DNA of 64,000 nt from Rhodobacter sp. Har01 (GTDB lineage Bacteria > Pseudomonadota > Alphaproteobacteria > Rhodobacterales > Rhodobacteraceae), in the NCBI RefSeq assembly GCF_020564565.1, contig NZ_JAJCTD010000003.1, positions 124,001 through 188,000 on the forward strand, in the 5' to 3' direction. The translations under genes and the position numbers were made by a program. Numbering within the stretch: position 1 is the first letter of the stretch; every line of letters begins with the position of its first letter. A model generated the notes under the pieces. That model was not told where the DNA came from. It saw nothing but the letters and a program-made list of their open reading frames with translations, and did not search any database. Positions 7,865 to 17,515 of the stretch are shown here, one piece after another.

Positions 7865-9238
7865 ATGACCCGCAACCCGCCCGACCTCCGCCCCGATCTG
7901 GCCCACGCCCGCCTGGCGGCCGAGCCCGCCCGCCCCGGCCAGCCCCGGATCGGCATGGTCTCTCTCGGCTGCCCCAAGGCCCTGGTCGACAGCGAGCGCA
8001 TCCTGACCCGCCTGCGCGCCGAAGGCTACGCCATCAGCCCGGATTATCAGGGCGCCGAGGCGGTGATCGTGAACACCTGCGGCTTCCTCGACAGCGCCCG
8101 CGCCGAAAGCCTGGAAGCCATCGGCGAGGCTTTGCGCGAGAATGGCCGGGTGATCGTGACCGGCTGCCTGGGCGCCGAGCCTGAGATGATCACCGGCACC
8201 CATCCGCGCGTGCTGGCGGTGACCGGCCCGCAGCAATACGAGGCGGTGCTGGACGCCATCCACGCCGCCGTGCCGCCGTCGCCGGACCCGTTCGTCGACC
8301 TCTTGCCCGCGACGGGCGTGTCGCTGACCCCCCGCCACTACAGCTATCTCAAGATTGCCGAGGGCTGCGACCACGCCTGCAAGTTCTGCATCATCCCCGA
8401 CATGCGCGGGCGACTGGTCAGCCGGCCGACCAAGGCGGTGCTGCGCGAGGCGGAAAAGCTGGTCGAGGCGGGGGTCCGCGAGTTGCTGGTGATCAGCCAG
8501 GACACCTCGGCCTACGGCACCGACTGGAAGGGGCGGGACGACAGGTTCCCGATCCTGCCGCTGGCCCGCGACCTTGGGGCCTTGGGCGCCTGGGTGCGGC
8601 TGCACTACGTCTACCCCTACCCCCATGTCCGCGACCTGGTGCCGCTGATGGCGGAAGGTCTGATCCTGCCCTACCTGGACATTCCGTTCCAGCACGCCCA
8701 CCCCGACACCCTGCGTCGCATGGCCCGCCCCGCCGCCGCCGCCCGCACCCTGGACGAGATCGCCGCCTGGCGCCGGGACTGCCCGGAGATCACCCTCCGC
8801 TCGACCTTCATCGTCGGCTACCCGGGCGAGACCGAGGCCGAGTTCCAGACCCTGCTGGACTGGCTGGACGAGGCCCAACTCGACCGGGTCGGCGCCTTCC
8901 GCTACGAGAACGTCCGCGGCGCGCGGTCGAACGACCTGCCCGACCACGTGCCGGACGAGGTGAAGGAAGACCGCTACGCCCGGTTCATGGAAAAGGCCCA
9001 AGCCATTTCAGCCGCGAAGCTGGCCGCGAAGGTTGGCACCCGCCTTGAGGTGATCGTCGACGAGGTGGACGCCGACGGCGCCACTTGCCGGACAAAGGCC
9101 GACGCGCCCGAGATCGACGGCAACCTGTTCCTGGACGAGGGGTTCGCGGACCTGACGCCCGGCGATATCCTGACCGTCGAGGTGGACGAGGCCGGGGACT
9201 ACGACCTTTGGGGCAAACGCCTGACCGACCGGGCGTGA
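7865..9238 (+). CDS. rimO: ribosomal protein S12 methylthiotransferase RimO
   Basis: A radical SAM enzyme that adds a methylthio group to an aspartate of ribosomal protein S12. The 457-residue protein has the N-terminal UPF0004 domain ([18 protein letters not shown], with further cysteines in NTCGFLDSA and TGCLGAEP). The radical SAM cluster motif is C-x3-C-x2-C in [16 protein letters not shown], and a C-terminal TRAM domain ends at DYDLWGKRL. The sequence [16 protein letters not shown] (here [12 protein letters not shown]) and the order of motifs separate it from MiaB, which is also encoded in this window at 16012. I chose ATG 7865; an upstream extension of 28 codons is open but unlike the family. 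It is followed by a dispersed repeat. Confidence 0.93.
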   Translation: MTRNPPDLRPDLAHARLAAEPARPGQPRIGMVSLGCPKALVDSERILTRLRAEGYAISPDYQGAEAVIVNTCGFLDSARAESLEAIGEALRENGRVIVTGCLGAEPEMITGTHPRVLAVTGPQQYEAVLDAIHAAVPPSPDPFVDLLPATGVSLTPRHYSYLKIAEGCDHACKFCIIPDMRGRLVSRPTKAVLREAEKLVEAGVRELLVISQDTSAYGTDWKGRDDRFPILPLARDLGALGAWVRLHYVYPYPHVRDLVPLMAEGLILPYLDIPFQHAHPDTLRRMARPAAAARTLDEIAAWRRDCPEITLRSTFIVGYPGETEAEFQTLLDWLDEAQLDRVGAFRYENVRGARSNDLPDHVPDEVKEDRYARFMEKAQAISAAKLAAKVGTRLEVIVDEVDADGATCRTKADAPEIDGNLFLDEGFADLTPGDILTVEVDEAGDYDLWGKRLTDRA

Positions 9239-9240
9239 TC

Positions 9241-9560
9241 CCGCAGAGCGGCGCGAAGGGCGCCGCACGGCCTTTGCCTCGTCGTCGCCTTGCAGGCTCC
9301 TCCTCGAAGGGGGGCGCTGCCCCCGTCTTCGCTGCCGCGAAGACTCCCCCGGGATATTTGAGGACAGATGAAACGGCACAGGCTTTCATCCGTCTTCAAA
9401 TATCCCCGCCGGAGGCATCCCCGGCCGATGCCAGGCGCCGCGCCGGGGCACAGGCGTCGCGGTACGGCCGGGCGGCCGAGCCGGTTGCGCGCTTGCGCGC
9501 AGAGGCGAGAGAAAAGGCGTGCGGCGCGCCTTCGCGCCGCTCTGTTTCAAAACCGCGGGG
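9241..9560. repeat. composite dispersed palindromic repeat, full copy (copy b)
   Basis: From left to right: a GC hairpin next to the rimO stop, CGGCCTTTGCCTCGTCGTCG, a GGGGGCGCTGCCCCC hairpin, then a 23-bp inverted repeat. Its left arm, 9351-9373, is the GGGATATTTG...CAGATGAAA type; its right arm is 9384-9406. After this come CGCCGGAGGCATCCC and a GCGCGCAGAGGCGAGAG segment. The same module order recurs at 19643 and, reversed, at 59464. It occupies the whole gap between rimO and dgkA and may terminate both convergent genes. Confidence 0.75.
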
Positions 9561-9573
9561 TCCGGGCGGCCGG

Positions 9574-9933
9574 TCAGCCGACCAGCACCACGACCCAGGC
9601 CACCCCGCCCGCCAGCGCGGCAAGGGCCACACCGGCACTGCCACAGTCCTTGGCCTTTTTCGCGCGCGGGTCGGGGTCGGTCGAGATGTAGTCGACCACC
9701 TCTTCGATGGCGGTGTTCAGCAGCTCGGCCGCCAGCAGCACCAGCCCCAGCGCCAGGATCAGCGCGCGCTCACCGGGGGTCAGGTCCAGCGTGAAGGCCA
9801 GCGCGGCCGAGGCGACATTCACCAGCGTCCATTGCCGCAAGGTCTTTTCACTGGCCCAGGCGGCGCACCAGCCGGCCCAGCTCCAGCGCACCGTGTTGGC
9901 GAAGCGGCGCACTTCGGCCCGCAGGAATTCCAT
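9574..9933 (-). CDS. dgkA: diacylglycerol kinase DgkA
   Basis: An inner-membrane enzyme that phosphorylates diacylglycerol released by envelope glycan synthesis, recycling it to phosphatidate. The 119-residue length, three hydrophobic segments, and the conserved catalytic stretch ELLNTAIEEVVDYIS followed by KKAKDCGSAGVAL are diagnostic of the family. The ATG at 9933 gives the usual N-terminus (EFLRAEVRRFANTVRWSWAG); an 11-codon extension was rejected. It sits 35 bases downstream of the YigZ-like gene on the same strand. Confidence 0.93.
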   Translation of the reverse strand: MEFLRAEVRRFANTVRWSWAGWCAAWASEKTLRQWTLVNVASAALAFTLDLTPGERALILALGLVLLAAELLNTAIEEVVDYISTDPDPRAKKAKDCGSAGVALAALAGGVAWVVVLVG

Positions 9934-9968
9934 CTCCGGCGTCCTCCCCCACCCCAGACCGGGCAAGG

Positions 9969-10331
9969 TTAGCCGCCCGCCCGCCGCGCGTCGAGCCAGG
10001 CGCGGACACAGGTCACCACATGGGCGAAGCGGTCGCCGCCGAGGTGCACGCCGCCATACCAGCGGGTGACCACGACAACGTGGTCCAGCAGGCCCTCGCG
10101 GTCCAGCATGCGCAGGATCACCGCGCCGGCGCCGGTCTCGCCGTCATCGGCCCTGAGCGGCCCGCCATCGGTCAGCACGCAGGCCCAGCTGTTGTGGGTG
10201 GCGCGGGCAAAGCGCTTGTCGCGCTTCAGGTCGGCCAGGAAGGCGTCGATCCCGGCCCTTCCCGCGACCGGCCCGCCGCAGACGGCATAGCGCGAGCCGC
10301 GGTCGCGGACCACGTCGTCAAGCTGCAGCAT
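9969..10331 (-). CDS. YigZ/IMPACT-family protein (UPF0029)
   Basis: A 120-residue protein consisting of one IMPACT-type domain. The diagnostic motifs are ATHNSWA, DDGETGAGAVILRML, and VVVTRWYGGVHLGGDRF, the last being the conserved family signature. The biochemical role of bacterial family members is not firmly known. Compared with the typical bacterial YigZ (about 200 residues), this protein lacks the C-terminal domain. The start at 10331 gives LQLDDVVRDRGSRYAV directly at the N-terminus; a longer frame to 10439 is open but of low complexity and unlikely. Confidence 0.8.
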   Translation of the reverse strand: MLQLDDVVRDRGSRYAVCGGPVAGRAGIDAFLADLKRDKRFARATHNSWACVLTDGGPLRADDGETGAGAVILRMLDREGLLDHVVVVTRWYGGVHLGGDRFAHVVTCVRAWLDARRAGG

Positions 10332-10440
10332 GTCGGGCCGGGGCGGGGGCGAAGCTTTGGCCAAGGGGTCCTGCCGGGACTGTCCGCCGCAGGATAGTTC
10401 GCCGGGCCGGCGACGCAAGGCCCCGGGGCGGGACGGCACC

Positions 10441-10511
10441 GCGCCCCCTCGGGACGCGGGGTGGGTGGGTGGGAGCGGCCCGAGGGGGCGCTTTCCCGCC
10501 TGCGGGAAAGC
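10441..10511. repeat. nested inverted repeats between the YigZ-like gene and metK
   Basis: A 13-bp perfect inverted repeat (GCGCCCCCTCGGG at 10441-10453 and its complement at 10479-10491) overlaps a second perfect 10-bp inverted repeat, GCTTTCCCGC/GCGGGAAAGC, at 10490-10511. Together with the metK terminator they form a run of three potential hairpins. Confidence 0.6.
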
Positions 10512-10517
10512 AGGAAA

Positions 10518-10535
10518 GGCGCCCGTCAGGGCGCC
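10518..10535 (-). terminator. metK terminator
   Basis: On the minus strand a 7-bp stem, GGCGCCC/GGGCGCC, with a four-base loop is followed by TTTCC. It lies 28 bases beyond the metK stop. The T run is short, so efficiency is uncertain. Confidence 0.55.
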
Positions 10536-10562
10536 CTCCTCACAAACCTTTGGAAAAGCCGG

Positions 10563-11729
10563 TCAGACCGCCTTTTTCAGCGCCTCGACCAGATCGGTCC
10601 GTTCCCAGCTGAAGCCGCCGTCCTCGGTCGGCGTGCGGCCGAAGTGGCCGTAGGCCGCGGTGCGGGCGTAGATCGGGCGGTTGAGGTTCAGGTGGGTACG
10701 GATGCCGCGGGGCGTCAGGTCCATGACCTCTGTCACCGCGCGCTCGATCACCGCCTCATCGACCTGGCCGGTGCCATGGGTGTCGACATAGATCGACAGC
10801 GGCTTGGCCACGCCGATGGCATAGGAGACCTGCAGCGTGCAGCGGTCGGCCAGCCCGGCCGCCACCACGTTCTTGGCCAGATAGCGCGCGGCATAGGCGG
10901 CCGAGCGGTCGACCTTGGTCGGGTCCTTGCCCGAGAACGCCCCGCCGCCGTGCGGCGCAGCCCCGCCATAGGTATCGACGATGATCTTGCGGCCCGTCAG
11001 GCCCGCGTCGCCGTCCGGCCCGCCGATCACGAAGGTGCCGGTCGGGTTGACGTGCCATTCGGTCTTTCTGGTCAGCCAGCCTTCGGGCAGGACTTCGCGG
11101 ATGTAGGGTTCCACGATGCCGCGGATCACCTTCGAGGTCTGCCGCTTCGACGTGTGCTGGGTCGACAGCACGATCGAGGTCACCTCGACCGGCTTGCCAT
11201 CGGCATAGCGCAGCGTCAGCTGGCTTTTCGCGTCCGGCCCAAGGGTCGGTTCCTTGCCGGACTTCCGCGCCTCGGCCAGGCGGCGCAGGATCGCATGCGA
11301 ATACTGGATCGGCGCCGGCATGTATTCGGGCGTCTCGCGGGTGGCATAGCCGAACATGATGCCCTGGTCGCCCGCGCCGTCGCGGTCCACGCCCTGGGCG
11401 ATATGCGCCGACTGTTCGTGGATGTAGTTGTGGATCTTGATCTTGTTCCAGTGGAACTTCTTCTGCTCGTAGCCGATGTCGCGGACGCAGTCGCGGACGA
11501 TGCCGTCGATCCGCTCCATCATCGCCTTGGTCTTTTCCTTGGTGGACAGACCCACTTCGCCGCCCACCACGACGCGGTTGGTCGTGGCGAAGGTTTCGCA
11601 GGCGACGCGGGCGTTCGGCTCTTCCGTCAGGAAGGCGTCAAGGACGGCGTCCGAGACGCGGTCGCACAGCTTGTCGGGATGTCCCTCCGAGACGGACTCG
11701 GAAGTGAAGACATAATTCTTGCGGCTCAT
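10563..11729 (-). CDS. metK: methionine adenosyltransferase
   Basis: Makes S-adenosylmethionine from methionine and ATP in the cytoplasm. The 388-residue protein has the family signatures in order: [13 protein letters not shown] at the N-terminus (His and Asp of the active site), [12 protein letters not shown] (first family signature), and [16 protein letters not shown] (second signature). The start at 11729 ([12 protein letters not shown]) is preceded by a GGAGCA sequence that is also part of the riboswitch directly upstream. It lies last in the minus-strand block ybeY-corC-lnt-metK, but has its own regulated leader. SAM synthesis is thus likely feedback-controlled by its product. Confidence 0.97.
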   Translation of the reverse strand: MSRKNYVFTSESVSEGHPDKLCDRVSDAVLDAFLTEEPNARVACETFATTNRVVVGGEVGLSTKEKTKAMMERIDGIVRDCVRDIGYEQKKFHWNKIKIHNYIHEQSAHIAQGVDRDGAGDQGIMFGYATRETPEYMPAPIQYSHAILRRLAEARKSGKEPTLGPDAKSQLTLRYADGKPVEVTSIVLSTQHTSKRQTSKVIRGIVEPYIREVLPEGWLTRKTEWHVNPTGTFVIGGPDGDAGLTGRKIIVDTYGGAAPHGGGAFSGKDPTKVDRSAAYAARYLAKNVVAAGLADRCTLQVSYAIGVAKPLSIYVDTHGTGQVDEAVIERAVTEVMDLTPRGIRTHLNLNRPIYARTAAYGHFGRTPTEDGGFSWERTDLVEALKKAV

Positions 11730-11735
11730 GGGAAG

Positions 11736-11780
11736 TGCTCCGTTGATGATCCCCGTCACGCCAGGAAGCCGTTGTGACGG
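11736..11780 (-). promoter_or_regulatory. SAM/SAH riboswitch in the metK leader
   Basis: The minus-strand leader reads CCGTCACAACGGCTTCCTGG, then CGTGACGGGGATCATCAACGGAGCA (key parts CGTGACGG and GGAGCA), and the metK ATG follows 6 bases later. The ACAACGGCTTCCTGGCG core, the flanking GTCAC/GTGAC pairing and the GGAGCA Shine-Dalgarno inside the pseudoknot match the SAM/SAH riboswitch class. That class was described from Rhodobacterales, where it lies before metK. Ligand binding is expected to hide the ribosome binding site. Confidence 0.92.
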
Positions 11781-11818
11781 TTCGACAGCGGCCGACTTAC
11801 GCGGCGGCGTGACAACAA

Positions 11819-13303
11819 TCAAGCGCCATTGCGCCGCAGCCGCAGCAGCGCCGGAAGGAAGAGCCCGGCCAGCAACAATGCGGTCAGGGGTCCGTCGCCG
11901 ATCCGGGCATAGGGCGGCGGCGGCAAGGCACCGGGCAGGGCAACGTCCAAGACGCCGCGCGCTCCCAGCGGCAACAGCGCCGGTGCGCCGTCCAGACCGG
12001 CGACGATGCGGCCGCGGGCGTCGGTCACCGCCGAGACGCCGGTGTTAGCGACCCTCACCAGCGGCAGGCCCAGTTCCACCGCCCGCAGCCGGGCTTGGGC
12101 ATAGTGCTGGTAGGGCCCGGTCAGGGTGCCGAACCAGGCGTCGTTGGTGATCTGCAGCAGCCAGTCGCCGCGCGGGGCGGCGGCCAGTTCCTGCGCGAAG
12201 ATCGCCTCGTAGCAGATCGCCGGCAGCGCCCGGCCCAGGCCGGGGCCGAAGTCGACCGGCCGGCGCGTGCTGCCGGCCATATAGGCCGCCCCGGCCTGCG
12301 CTGCAAATGCACGGATGCCGAACCAGTCATAGGCCAGATCGCCGAAGGGCACGTATTCGCCGAACGGCACCAGATGGATCTTGTCATAGGTCGGCCCGAT
12401 GCGGCCGCCCGGGCCGATCACCGCCAGGCTGTTCCAGGCCAACTCGCCTTCAACGCGCTGAATGCCGGCCGCCAGGGGAGTGCCCCCGGCGACCCCGGCC
12501 ATGGCCAGCGCCGCGCCCTGGCCTTCGGTCAGGATGAAGGGCACGGCGGTCTCGGGCCAGACGATCAGCTCGACCGGCGCGGCGGCGGACAGCGCCAGCA
12601 GCGTGTCGAAGTTGGCACGGGCCTCATCGGGGTCCCATTTCAGGGTCTGCGCGATGTTCGGCTGAACCAGGCGGACGCTGCCGCCGGGCGCCGGCGGCTC
12701 GGGCAGCGCCAGCCGGTGCCAGCTCCAGCCGGCGACCACGGCCAGCGCCAGCGCCGGCACGGCAAGGCCCTTGCGGCCCCAGGCCAGCGGCGCCGCCAGT
12801 GCCAGCAGCGTGGCGGCGGTCATCCCGTTGGCGCCGATCAGCGCCGCAGTCTGCATCAGCGGCGTGTCCAGCCAGATGTGCCCCGGCAAGGCCCAGGGAA
12901 AGCCGGTCAGCACCTGGCCCCGGGCCAGTTCGACCGCCGCCCAGGCCAGAGCCACCGCGACCGCCCCGCCGCCCAGCCGCCGCGCGCCCCAGGCTGCCGC
13001 CCCCCAGAACAGCCCCAGCCCGAAGGCCATGCCCACAAGGGCGAACGGCGCCATCCAGCCATGCCGTTCCGGATCGACGAAGAAGGGCTGCACGATCCAG
13101 GCCAGCGCAAAGGCGAAATGCCCCGCACCGATCATCCAGCCGCGCCGGAATGCAGCCCCCGGCCCGGCCGCCCCTGCCATCCGCCCCAAGGCCAGCCCCA
13201 GCCCCGCAAGCGCCACCGGCCACAGCCCCAGCGGCGCCTGCCCAAGGGCGATCGCCACGCCGATCGCCGCATCGCGCAGCGCCGTCCTCGGGCCGGGGCG
13301 CAT
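11819..13303 (-). CDS. lnt: apolipoprotein N-acyltransferase
   Basis: Inner-membrane enzyme that adds the third acyl chain to the N-terminal cysteine of lipoproteins. The 494-residue protein has about six N-terminal hydrophobic segments, then a periplasmic nitrilase-like domain. The catalytic triad is visible as the glutamate in WPETAVPF, the lysine in [17 protein letters not shown], and the cysteine in CYEAIF. A final membrane helix closes the protein. The start at 13303 lies 5 bases after the corC stop, indicating co-transcription with corC. A longer frame reaching into corC was rejected. Confidence 0.95.
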   Translation of the reverse strand: MRPGPRTALRDAAIGVAIALGQAPLGLWPVALAGLGLALGRMAGAAGPGAAFRRGWMIGAGHFAFALAWIVQPFFVDPERHGWMAPFALVGMAFGLGLFWGAAAWGARRLGGGAVAVALAWAAVELARGQVLTGFPWALPGHIWLDTPLMQTAALIGANGMTAATLLALAAPLAWGRKGLAVPALALAVVAGWSWHRLALPEPPAPGGSVRLVQPNIAQTLKWDPDEARANFDTLLALSAAAPVELIVWPETAVPFILTEGQGAALAMAGVAGGTPLAAGIQRVEGELAWNSLAVIGPGGRIGPTYDKIHLVPFGEYVPFGDLAYDWFGIRAFAAQAGAAYMAGSTRRPVDFGPGLGRALPAICYEAIFAQELAAAPRGDWLLQITNDAWFGTLTGPYQHYAQARLRAVELGLPLVRVANTGVSAVTDARGRIVAGLDGAPALLPLGARGVLDVALPGALPPPPYARIGDGPLTALLLAGLFLPALLRLRRNGA

Positions 13304-13308
13304 GCCGG

Positions 13309-14208
13309 TCAGGTCTCGGTCGCGCTGGCCGCCGTCGCCTGGCCCGGCAGGCGCAGCCGAAGCCGCTTGATGCGCCGCGCGTCGGCATCGACGATCTCGA
13401 TCTGCACCCCGCCCTCCAGCGCCACGACCTCGCCGCGCGACGGCACCCGGCCGGTGCGCAGGAAGACCAGGCCGCCGATGGTGTCGATCTCGTCGTCGTC
13501 CTCGCCGCTGCGCAGGCGCAGGCCAAGGGTCTGTTCCAGCTCTTCCAGCGGCGCGGTGGACTGCGCCAGGATCACCCCCGGGGTTTCCTCCTTCCACAGC
13601 GCGCTTTCATCCTCATCGTGCTCGTCCTCGATCTCGCCGATCACGGTCTCGATCAGGTCCTCGATGGTGACCAGCCCGTCGACCCCGCCGTATTCGTCGA
13701 TCACCAGCGCCATGTGGACACGTTCCTTCTGCATCTTCTGCAGCAGGACACCGGTCGGCATCGACGGCGGCGCATAGAGAATCGGCCGCAACAGGCGTTT
13801 CAGGCTGAACCGGCCGGTCTGGCCAAAGCCGTGCTGCAACGCGAGGTCCTTGAGCAGGACCAGGCCCTGCGGATGGTCCAGCGTGCCCTTGTAGACCGGG
13901 ACCCGGGAAAAGCCGTGCTCGCGGAAGGCCGCGACCAGGTCATCCTTGCCGATGTCCAGCGGCACCGCCACGATTTCGGCCTTGGGAATGGCCACGTCAT
14001 CCACCCGCATCCGGCGCAGCGCGCCGAGCCCAGGGCTGGAGACCGGCGCCGGTGCCGCGGGGTTAGCGGCCTCGGACTCTGCGTTGGGGGTGAAGGCGGA
14101 CAGAAGCCGCCCGAAGAAACCGCGACCTGAAGGTTCGGCCGGCGGGTCGTCGGTCAATCCCGCCTGCGCCTCGGGCGCCGGGGATGACCCATCGCTGCTA
14201 CTGCCCAT
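13309..14208 (-). CDS. corC: CorC/HlyC-type CBS domain protein
   Basis: A 299-residue soluble protein: an acidic, low-complexity N-terminus, two CBS domains (starting near RRMRVDDVAIPKAEIVAV and KMQKERVHMALVIDEYGG), and a C-terminal CorC_HlyC transporter-associated domain (ending RLRLPGQ). Relatives are linked to magnesium/cobalt efflux or resistance and lie almost invariably between ybeY and lnt. The ATG at 14208 has AAAAAGGAC upstream. It sits 40 bases after ybeY and 5 bases before lnt, so the three form an operon. Confidence 0.88.
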   Translation of the reverse strand: MGSSSDGSSPAPEAQAGLTDDPPAEPSGRGFFGRLLSAFTPNAESEAANPAAPAPVSSPGLGALRRMRVDDVAIPKAEIVAVPLDIGKDDLVAAFREHGFSRVPVYKGTLDHPQGLVLLKDLALQHGFGQTGRFSLKRLLRPILYAPPSMPTGVLLQKMQKERVHMALVIDEYGGVDGLVTIEDLIETVIGEIEDEHDEDESALWKEETPGVILAQSTAPLEELEQTLGLRLRSGEDDDEIDTIGGLVFLRTGRVPSRGEVVALEGGVQIEIVDADARRIKRLRLRLPGQATAASATET

Positions 14209-14248
14209 CTGTCCTTTTTCCGGAACACACCCGTCCTGCGGGTGCTCT

Positions 14249-14752
14249 TCAATATGGGTCGGAAACCCCGAGCGATGCAAGTATGCGCACTTCGTGGGCT
14301 TCCATCAGGGCCGCATCCTCATCCTCAATGTGGTCGTAACCCAGAAGATGCAGCACGGCATGCACGATCAGATGAGCGGCATGGTCGGCCATCGGCTTGC
14401 CCTGCGCGGCGGCTTCGCCCGCGCAGGTCTCCCAGGCGATGGCGATGTCGCCAAGAGGTTCGGGGTCGTCGGGCGTGCCGGCGACGGGCGGTTCGGGTTC
14501 GGCGCCGATCACTTCGGGCGCCCGGTCCTCGGACGGCCAGGACAGAACGTTGGTCGGCTGCGGCTTGCCGCGGAAACCGGCGTTCAGCACGGCAATGCGC
14601 GCATCGTCGCAGCCAAGCAGCGCAACCTGAAATCCCTCGGCCCCGATCCCCAGCCCCTGCAATGCGGCCCGCGCCGCGCGCTCGGCCAGCGCCTCAAGCC
14701 CGATCCCCTGCCAGCGGGCATCCTCGATCACGGTCTCGACCAGCATCTCCAT
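14249..14752 (-). CDS. ybeY: endoribonuclease YbeY
   Basis: Single-strand-specific metal-dependent RNase used in 16S rRNA 3' end maturation and ribosome quality control. The 167-residue protein ends with the zinc-binding signature H-x3-H-x5-H in HAVLHLLGYDH, and has the preceding NVLSWPSE and LGDIAIAWE segments. A short insert of Pro/Glu-rich sequence lies between them. In related genomes phoH directly precedes this gene; here a dispersed repeat lies at that spot and phoH is 4 kb away in the opposite orientation. Confidence 0.95.
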   Translation of the reverse strand: MEMLVETVIEDARWQGIGLEALAERAARAALQGLGIGAEGFQVALLGCDDARIAVLNAGFRGKPQPTNVLSWPSEDRAPEVIGAEPEPPVAGTPDDPEPLGDIAIAWETCAGEAAAQGKPMADHAAHLIVHAVLHLLGYDHIEDEDAALMEAHEVRILASLGVSDPY

Positions 14753-14819
14753 CCCGCGTCCCTAGCGCCTGCGACGACCCTTCTCAAGCACGGCCATCAG
14801 GCAAGCCCGCAATCCCTTC

Positions 14820-15015
14820 CCAACGGTTGCCTCCGGCGGGGGTATTTGGGCCAAGATGAAACGGCATGGGCTTCATCTTGGTCCAAATACCCCGGGGGAG
14901 TCTTCGCGGCACGCGAAGACGGGGGCAGCGCCCCCCGCGCCCGAGGAGACGCCTGCAAGGCGACGACGAGACAAATGACCTGCGGCGCCCCGGCGCCGCT
15001 CCGCCGGATCACCGC
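14820..15015. repeat. composite dispersed palindromic repeat (copy c), proposed inversion endpoint
   Basis: GCCTCCGGCGGGGG, then a 22-bp inverted repeat with arms 14839-14860 and 14872-14893 (GGGGTATTTGGGCCAAGATGAA type; key parts TATTTGG and CCAAGATGAA). After these come a GGGGGCAGCGCCCCCC hairpin, GAGGAGACGCC and CGACGACGAGACAAATGACC. The right flank is the reverse complement of the left flank of copy d (19643), so copies c and d are in inverted orientation. Confidence 0.75.
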
Positions 15016-15019
15016 GCGG

Positions 15020-15892
15020 TCAGAACCACTGCCCCGGCTCCATCAGCCCCAGGTCCATCAACTGCTGGCTGTGCCAGTCGAACGGCACCGAATTGCGCCA
15101 GCGGAAGGTGGGAATGTCAAAGCGCGATCCGGGGTTCGTGCGCAGCGCCTTGGCGGTGCGGAACGAACCGACCGCGGCGGTCAGGTTGTGGTGCCAGGGG
15201 CAGGCATAGGTATTGTATTCCTCATCGGAAAAGGTGAAGTCCGGCCGCAGAAGCAGCCCGGGCCTGGTCCGGAAGATCGAGATGCGGTCGATCTTCCGCC
15301 GCGCCGGCGGGATGTGTTCCTCGAACCGCCAGCGCAGCCCGCCGTGGAAATCCATCTGCCGGTCGCGGGGTTCCCAATCGCGTTCGGGGTCCTTGCGGGC
15401 CAGCGCGTAATAGCCCGAGCGGTCAAGATGCGCGTCCTCCAGCGAAACCGCGTTGCTGTGGCGGTTCAGGTCGCCGGCATAAAGGTCGATCACATAGGTC
15501 AGCATCGCGTCGCGGCGTTCCTCGGTGTGGAACGACAACAGGTCGCGGATGGTTCGGGTCTCGCAGAACGGGAAGAACAGGTATTCGGCGTTGAAGCAGT
15601 AATAGACCCAGGTCCCCGCCGGCAGCGCGACGTTCAGCCGGTTCACCGCTTCGACCAGCGCGGATTCGGCAAAGACGTCATGCGCGATGACCTCGATGCG
15701 CCCGGCGAATTCCTCTGGTGCCGCGATCTCGGGCGGGGCCAGCAGCAGCACGCTGCCGAATCCCAGCGACAGGTGATGGCGCAGGGTCGAGGCCAGCTCG
15801 ACCTCGTCCTCGGCCATGATCAGGCAGACCGGCGTCTTCGGCGGCGCGGCCTTCAGGCGGCTGAGATAGTCGGCAAGGTCGGTGTAGGTCAT
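15020..15892 (-). CDS. glycosyltransferase family 2-like conserved protein
   Basis: A 290-residue protein not assigned with certainty. The N-terminus (CLIMAEDEVELASTLRHHLSLGFGSVLLLAPPE) resembles the nucleotide-binding start of the Glyco_tranf_2_4 group (EWiaHHlalGf). In that group the residues that bind sugar nucleotide follow; here the later conserved parts are aromatic and acidic (YFCFNAEYLFFPF-like, DRQMDFHGGLRWRFEEH). No signal peptide or membrane segment is seen. It stands alone on the minus strand between a repeat and the divergent miaB. The glycosyltransferase call is a fold-level guess. Confidence 0.5.
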   Translation of the reverse strand: MTYTDLADYLSRLKAAPPKTPVCLIMAEDEVELASTLRHHLSLGFGSVLLLAPPEIAAPEEFAGRIEVIAHDVFAESALVEAVNRLNVALPAGTWVYYCFNAEYLFFPFCETRTIRDLLSFHTEERRDAMLTYVIDLYAGDLNRHSNAVSLEDAHLDRSGYYALARKDPERDWEPRDRQMDFHGGLRWRFEEHIPPARRKIDRISIFRTRPGLLLRPDFTFSDEEYNTYACPWHHNLTAAVGSFRTAKALRTNPGSRFDIPTFRWRNSVPFDWHSQQLMDLGLMEPGQWF

Positions 15893-16011
15893 CGGCGTCC
15901 GGCGGCGGCTGCGCGGCCAGATTCGGCCAATCCGCGGCGCAAGGCAAGAGGGCCGGCGTTGCCGCCACTCCGCCCGCGGTGTAAGACCGCCGCTTCAGGA
16001 GGCACCGGCCG

Positions 16012-17325
16012 ATGAGCGAAGCCAAGAAGCTCTACCTCAAGACCTATGGCTGTCAGATGAACGTCTACGACAGCGAGCGCATGGCCGAGGCCCTGGGCGC
16101 CGAGGGCTACACCCTGACCGAGCTGGCCGAAGAGGCCGACATGGTGCTGCTGAACACCTGCCATATCCGCGAAAAGGCCAGCGAGAAGCTATATTCCGAC
16201 CTCGGCCGGCTGAAGCCGCTCAAACAGCGGAAGCCGGGGCTGAAGATCGGCGTCGCCGGTTGCGTGGCGCAGGCCGAGGGGGCCGAGATCCTGCGCCGGG
16301 CGCCGCTGGTCGATCTGGTGGTCGGGCCGCAGGCCTATCACCGCCTGCCCGAGATGGCGCGCGGGGCCGGCCGGGTGGTGGACACCGAATTTCCGGCGGA
16401 AGACAAGTTCGACCACCTGCCCGCCCGCAAGGCGCTGCGCGGGCCGACCGCCTTTCTGACCGTGCAGGAGGGCTGCGACAAGTTCTGCGCCTTTTGCGTG
16501 GTGCCCTACACCCGCGGCACCGAGGTCAGCCGCCCGGTCGAGCGGCTGCTGGCGGAAGCGCGCGATCTGGTGGCGCGCGGCGTGCGCGAGATCACCCTGC
16601 TGGGCCAGAACGTCAACGCCTACCACGGCGCAGGCCCAGGGGGCGCCTGGGGCCTGAGCCGGCTCTTGCGCGAGCTGGCGGGCATCCCGGGGCTGGACCG
16701 GCTGCGCTATACCACCAGCCACCCGAACGACATGGCGGATGACCTGATCGCCGCCCATGCCGAAGTGCCGCAACTGATGCCCTACCTGCACCTGCCGGTG
16801 CAGTCGGGCAGCGACCGCATCCTGCGGGCGATGAACCGCAAGCACACCGCAGACGACTATCTGCGCCTCGTCGAGCGCATCCGCGCCGCCCGGCCCGACA
16901 TCCTGCTGACCAGCGATTTCATCGTCGGTTTCCCGGGCGAGACCGATGCCGATTTCCAGGCCACCCTGGCGCTGATCCGCGAGGTGCGCTTCGGCGCTGC
17001 TTTCAGCTTTGCCTATTCGGCCCGCCCGGGCACGCCGGCCGCCGAAAAGCCGCCCGTCCCGGCCGCGCTGGCGCAGGCCCGGCTGCACGAATTGCAGGCC
17101 CTGATCACCGCCCAGCAGCATGCCGCGCAGGAGGCCATGGTCGGCCGCGAGGTCGGCGTGCTGTACGAAAAGCCCGGCCGGCTGCCGGGGCAGATGGTGG
17201 GCAAGTCCGACCATCTGATGGCGGTGCATGTCACCGACCCGGACGGCCGGGTGGGCGAACTGGCGCGCGCGCGCATCACCGCGGCCTCGACGAATTCCCT
17301 TGCCGCCATTCGGGTTGCGGGCTGA
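16012..17325 (+). CDS. miaB: tRNA-2-methylthio-N6-dimethylallyladenosine synthase MiaB
   Basis: Radical SAM methylthiotransferase acting on A37 of tRNAs that read codons starting with U. The 437-residue protein has the N-terminal cysteines ([40 protein letters not shown]) and the cluster motif [19 protein letters not shown]-terminal TRAM domain follows ([21 protein letters not shown]). The ATG has AGGAGGCA upstream. In many alphaproteobacteria phoH-ybeY-corC-lnt follow on the same strand; here an OmpA-like gene, a lipoprotein gene and phoH follow, and the rest is inverted upstream. Confidence 0.96.
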   Translation: MSEAKKLYLKTYGCQMNVYDSERMAEALGAEGYTLTELAEEADMVLLNTCHIREKASEKLYSDLGRLKPLKQRKPGLKIGVAGCVAQAEGAEILRRAPLVDLVVGPQAYHRLPEMARGAGRVVDTEFPAEDKFDHLPARKALRGPTAFLTVQEGCDKFCAFCVVPYTRGTEVSRPVERLLAEARDLVARGVREITLLGQNVNAYHGAGPGGAWGLSRLLRELAGIPGLDRLRYTTSHPNDMADDLIAAHAEVPQLMPYLHLPVQSGSDRILRAMNRKHTADDYLRLVERIRAARPDILLTSDFIVGFPGETDADFQATLALIREVRFGAAFSFAYSARPGTPAAEKPPVPAALAQARLHELQALITAQQHAAQEAMVGREVGVLYEKPGRLPGQMVGKSDHLMAVHVTDPDGRVGELARARITAASTNSLAAIRVAG

Positions 17326-17515
17326 TCCGCAGCGCATCCCGGCAGCCGCCGAGGAGTTATCCACAGGATTGTTCGGGCAGACACCGCACGGTTGCGCCTG
17401 CCCTGCCGCGAAGATCGCGAATCAGCTTTACTTCGCGGAAGCCGGTCGCCAAACCTAAGCCGTCGGTCACGGTTCGGTGAAGGGGGCTCTGGCGGTGGAT
17501 CGGAAGTCTCGCGCA

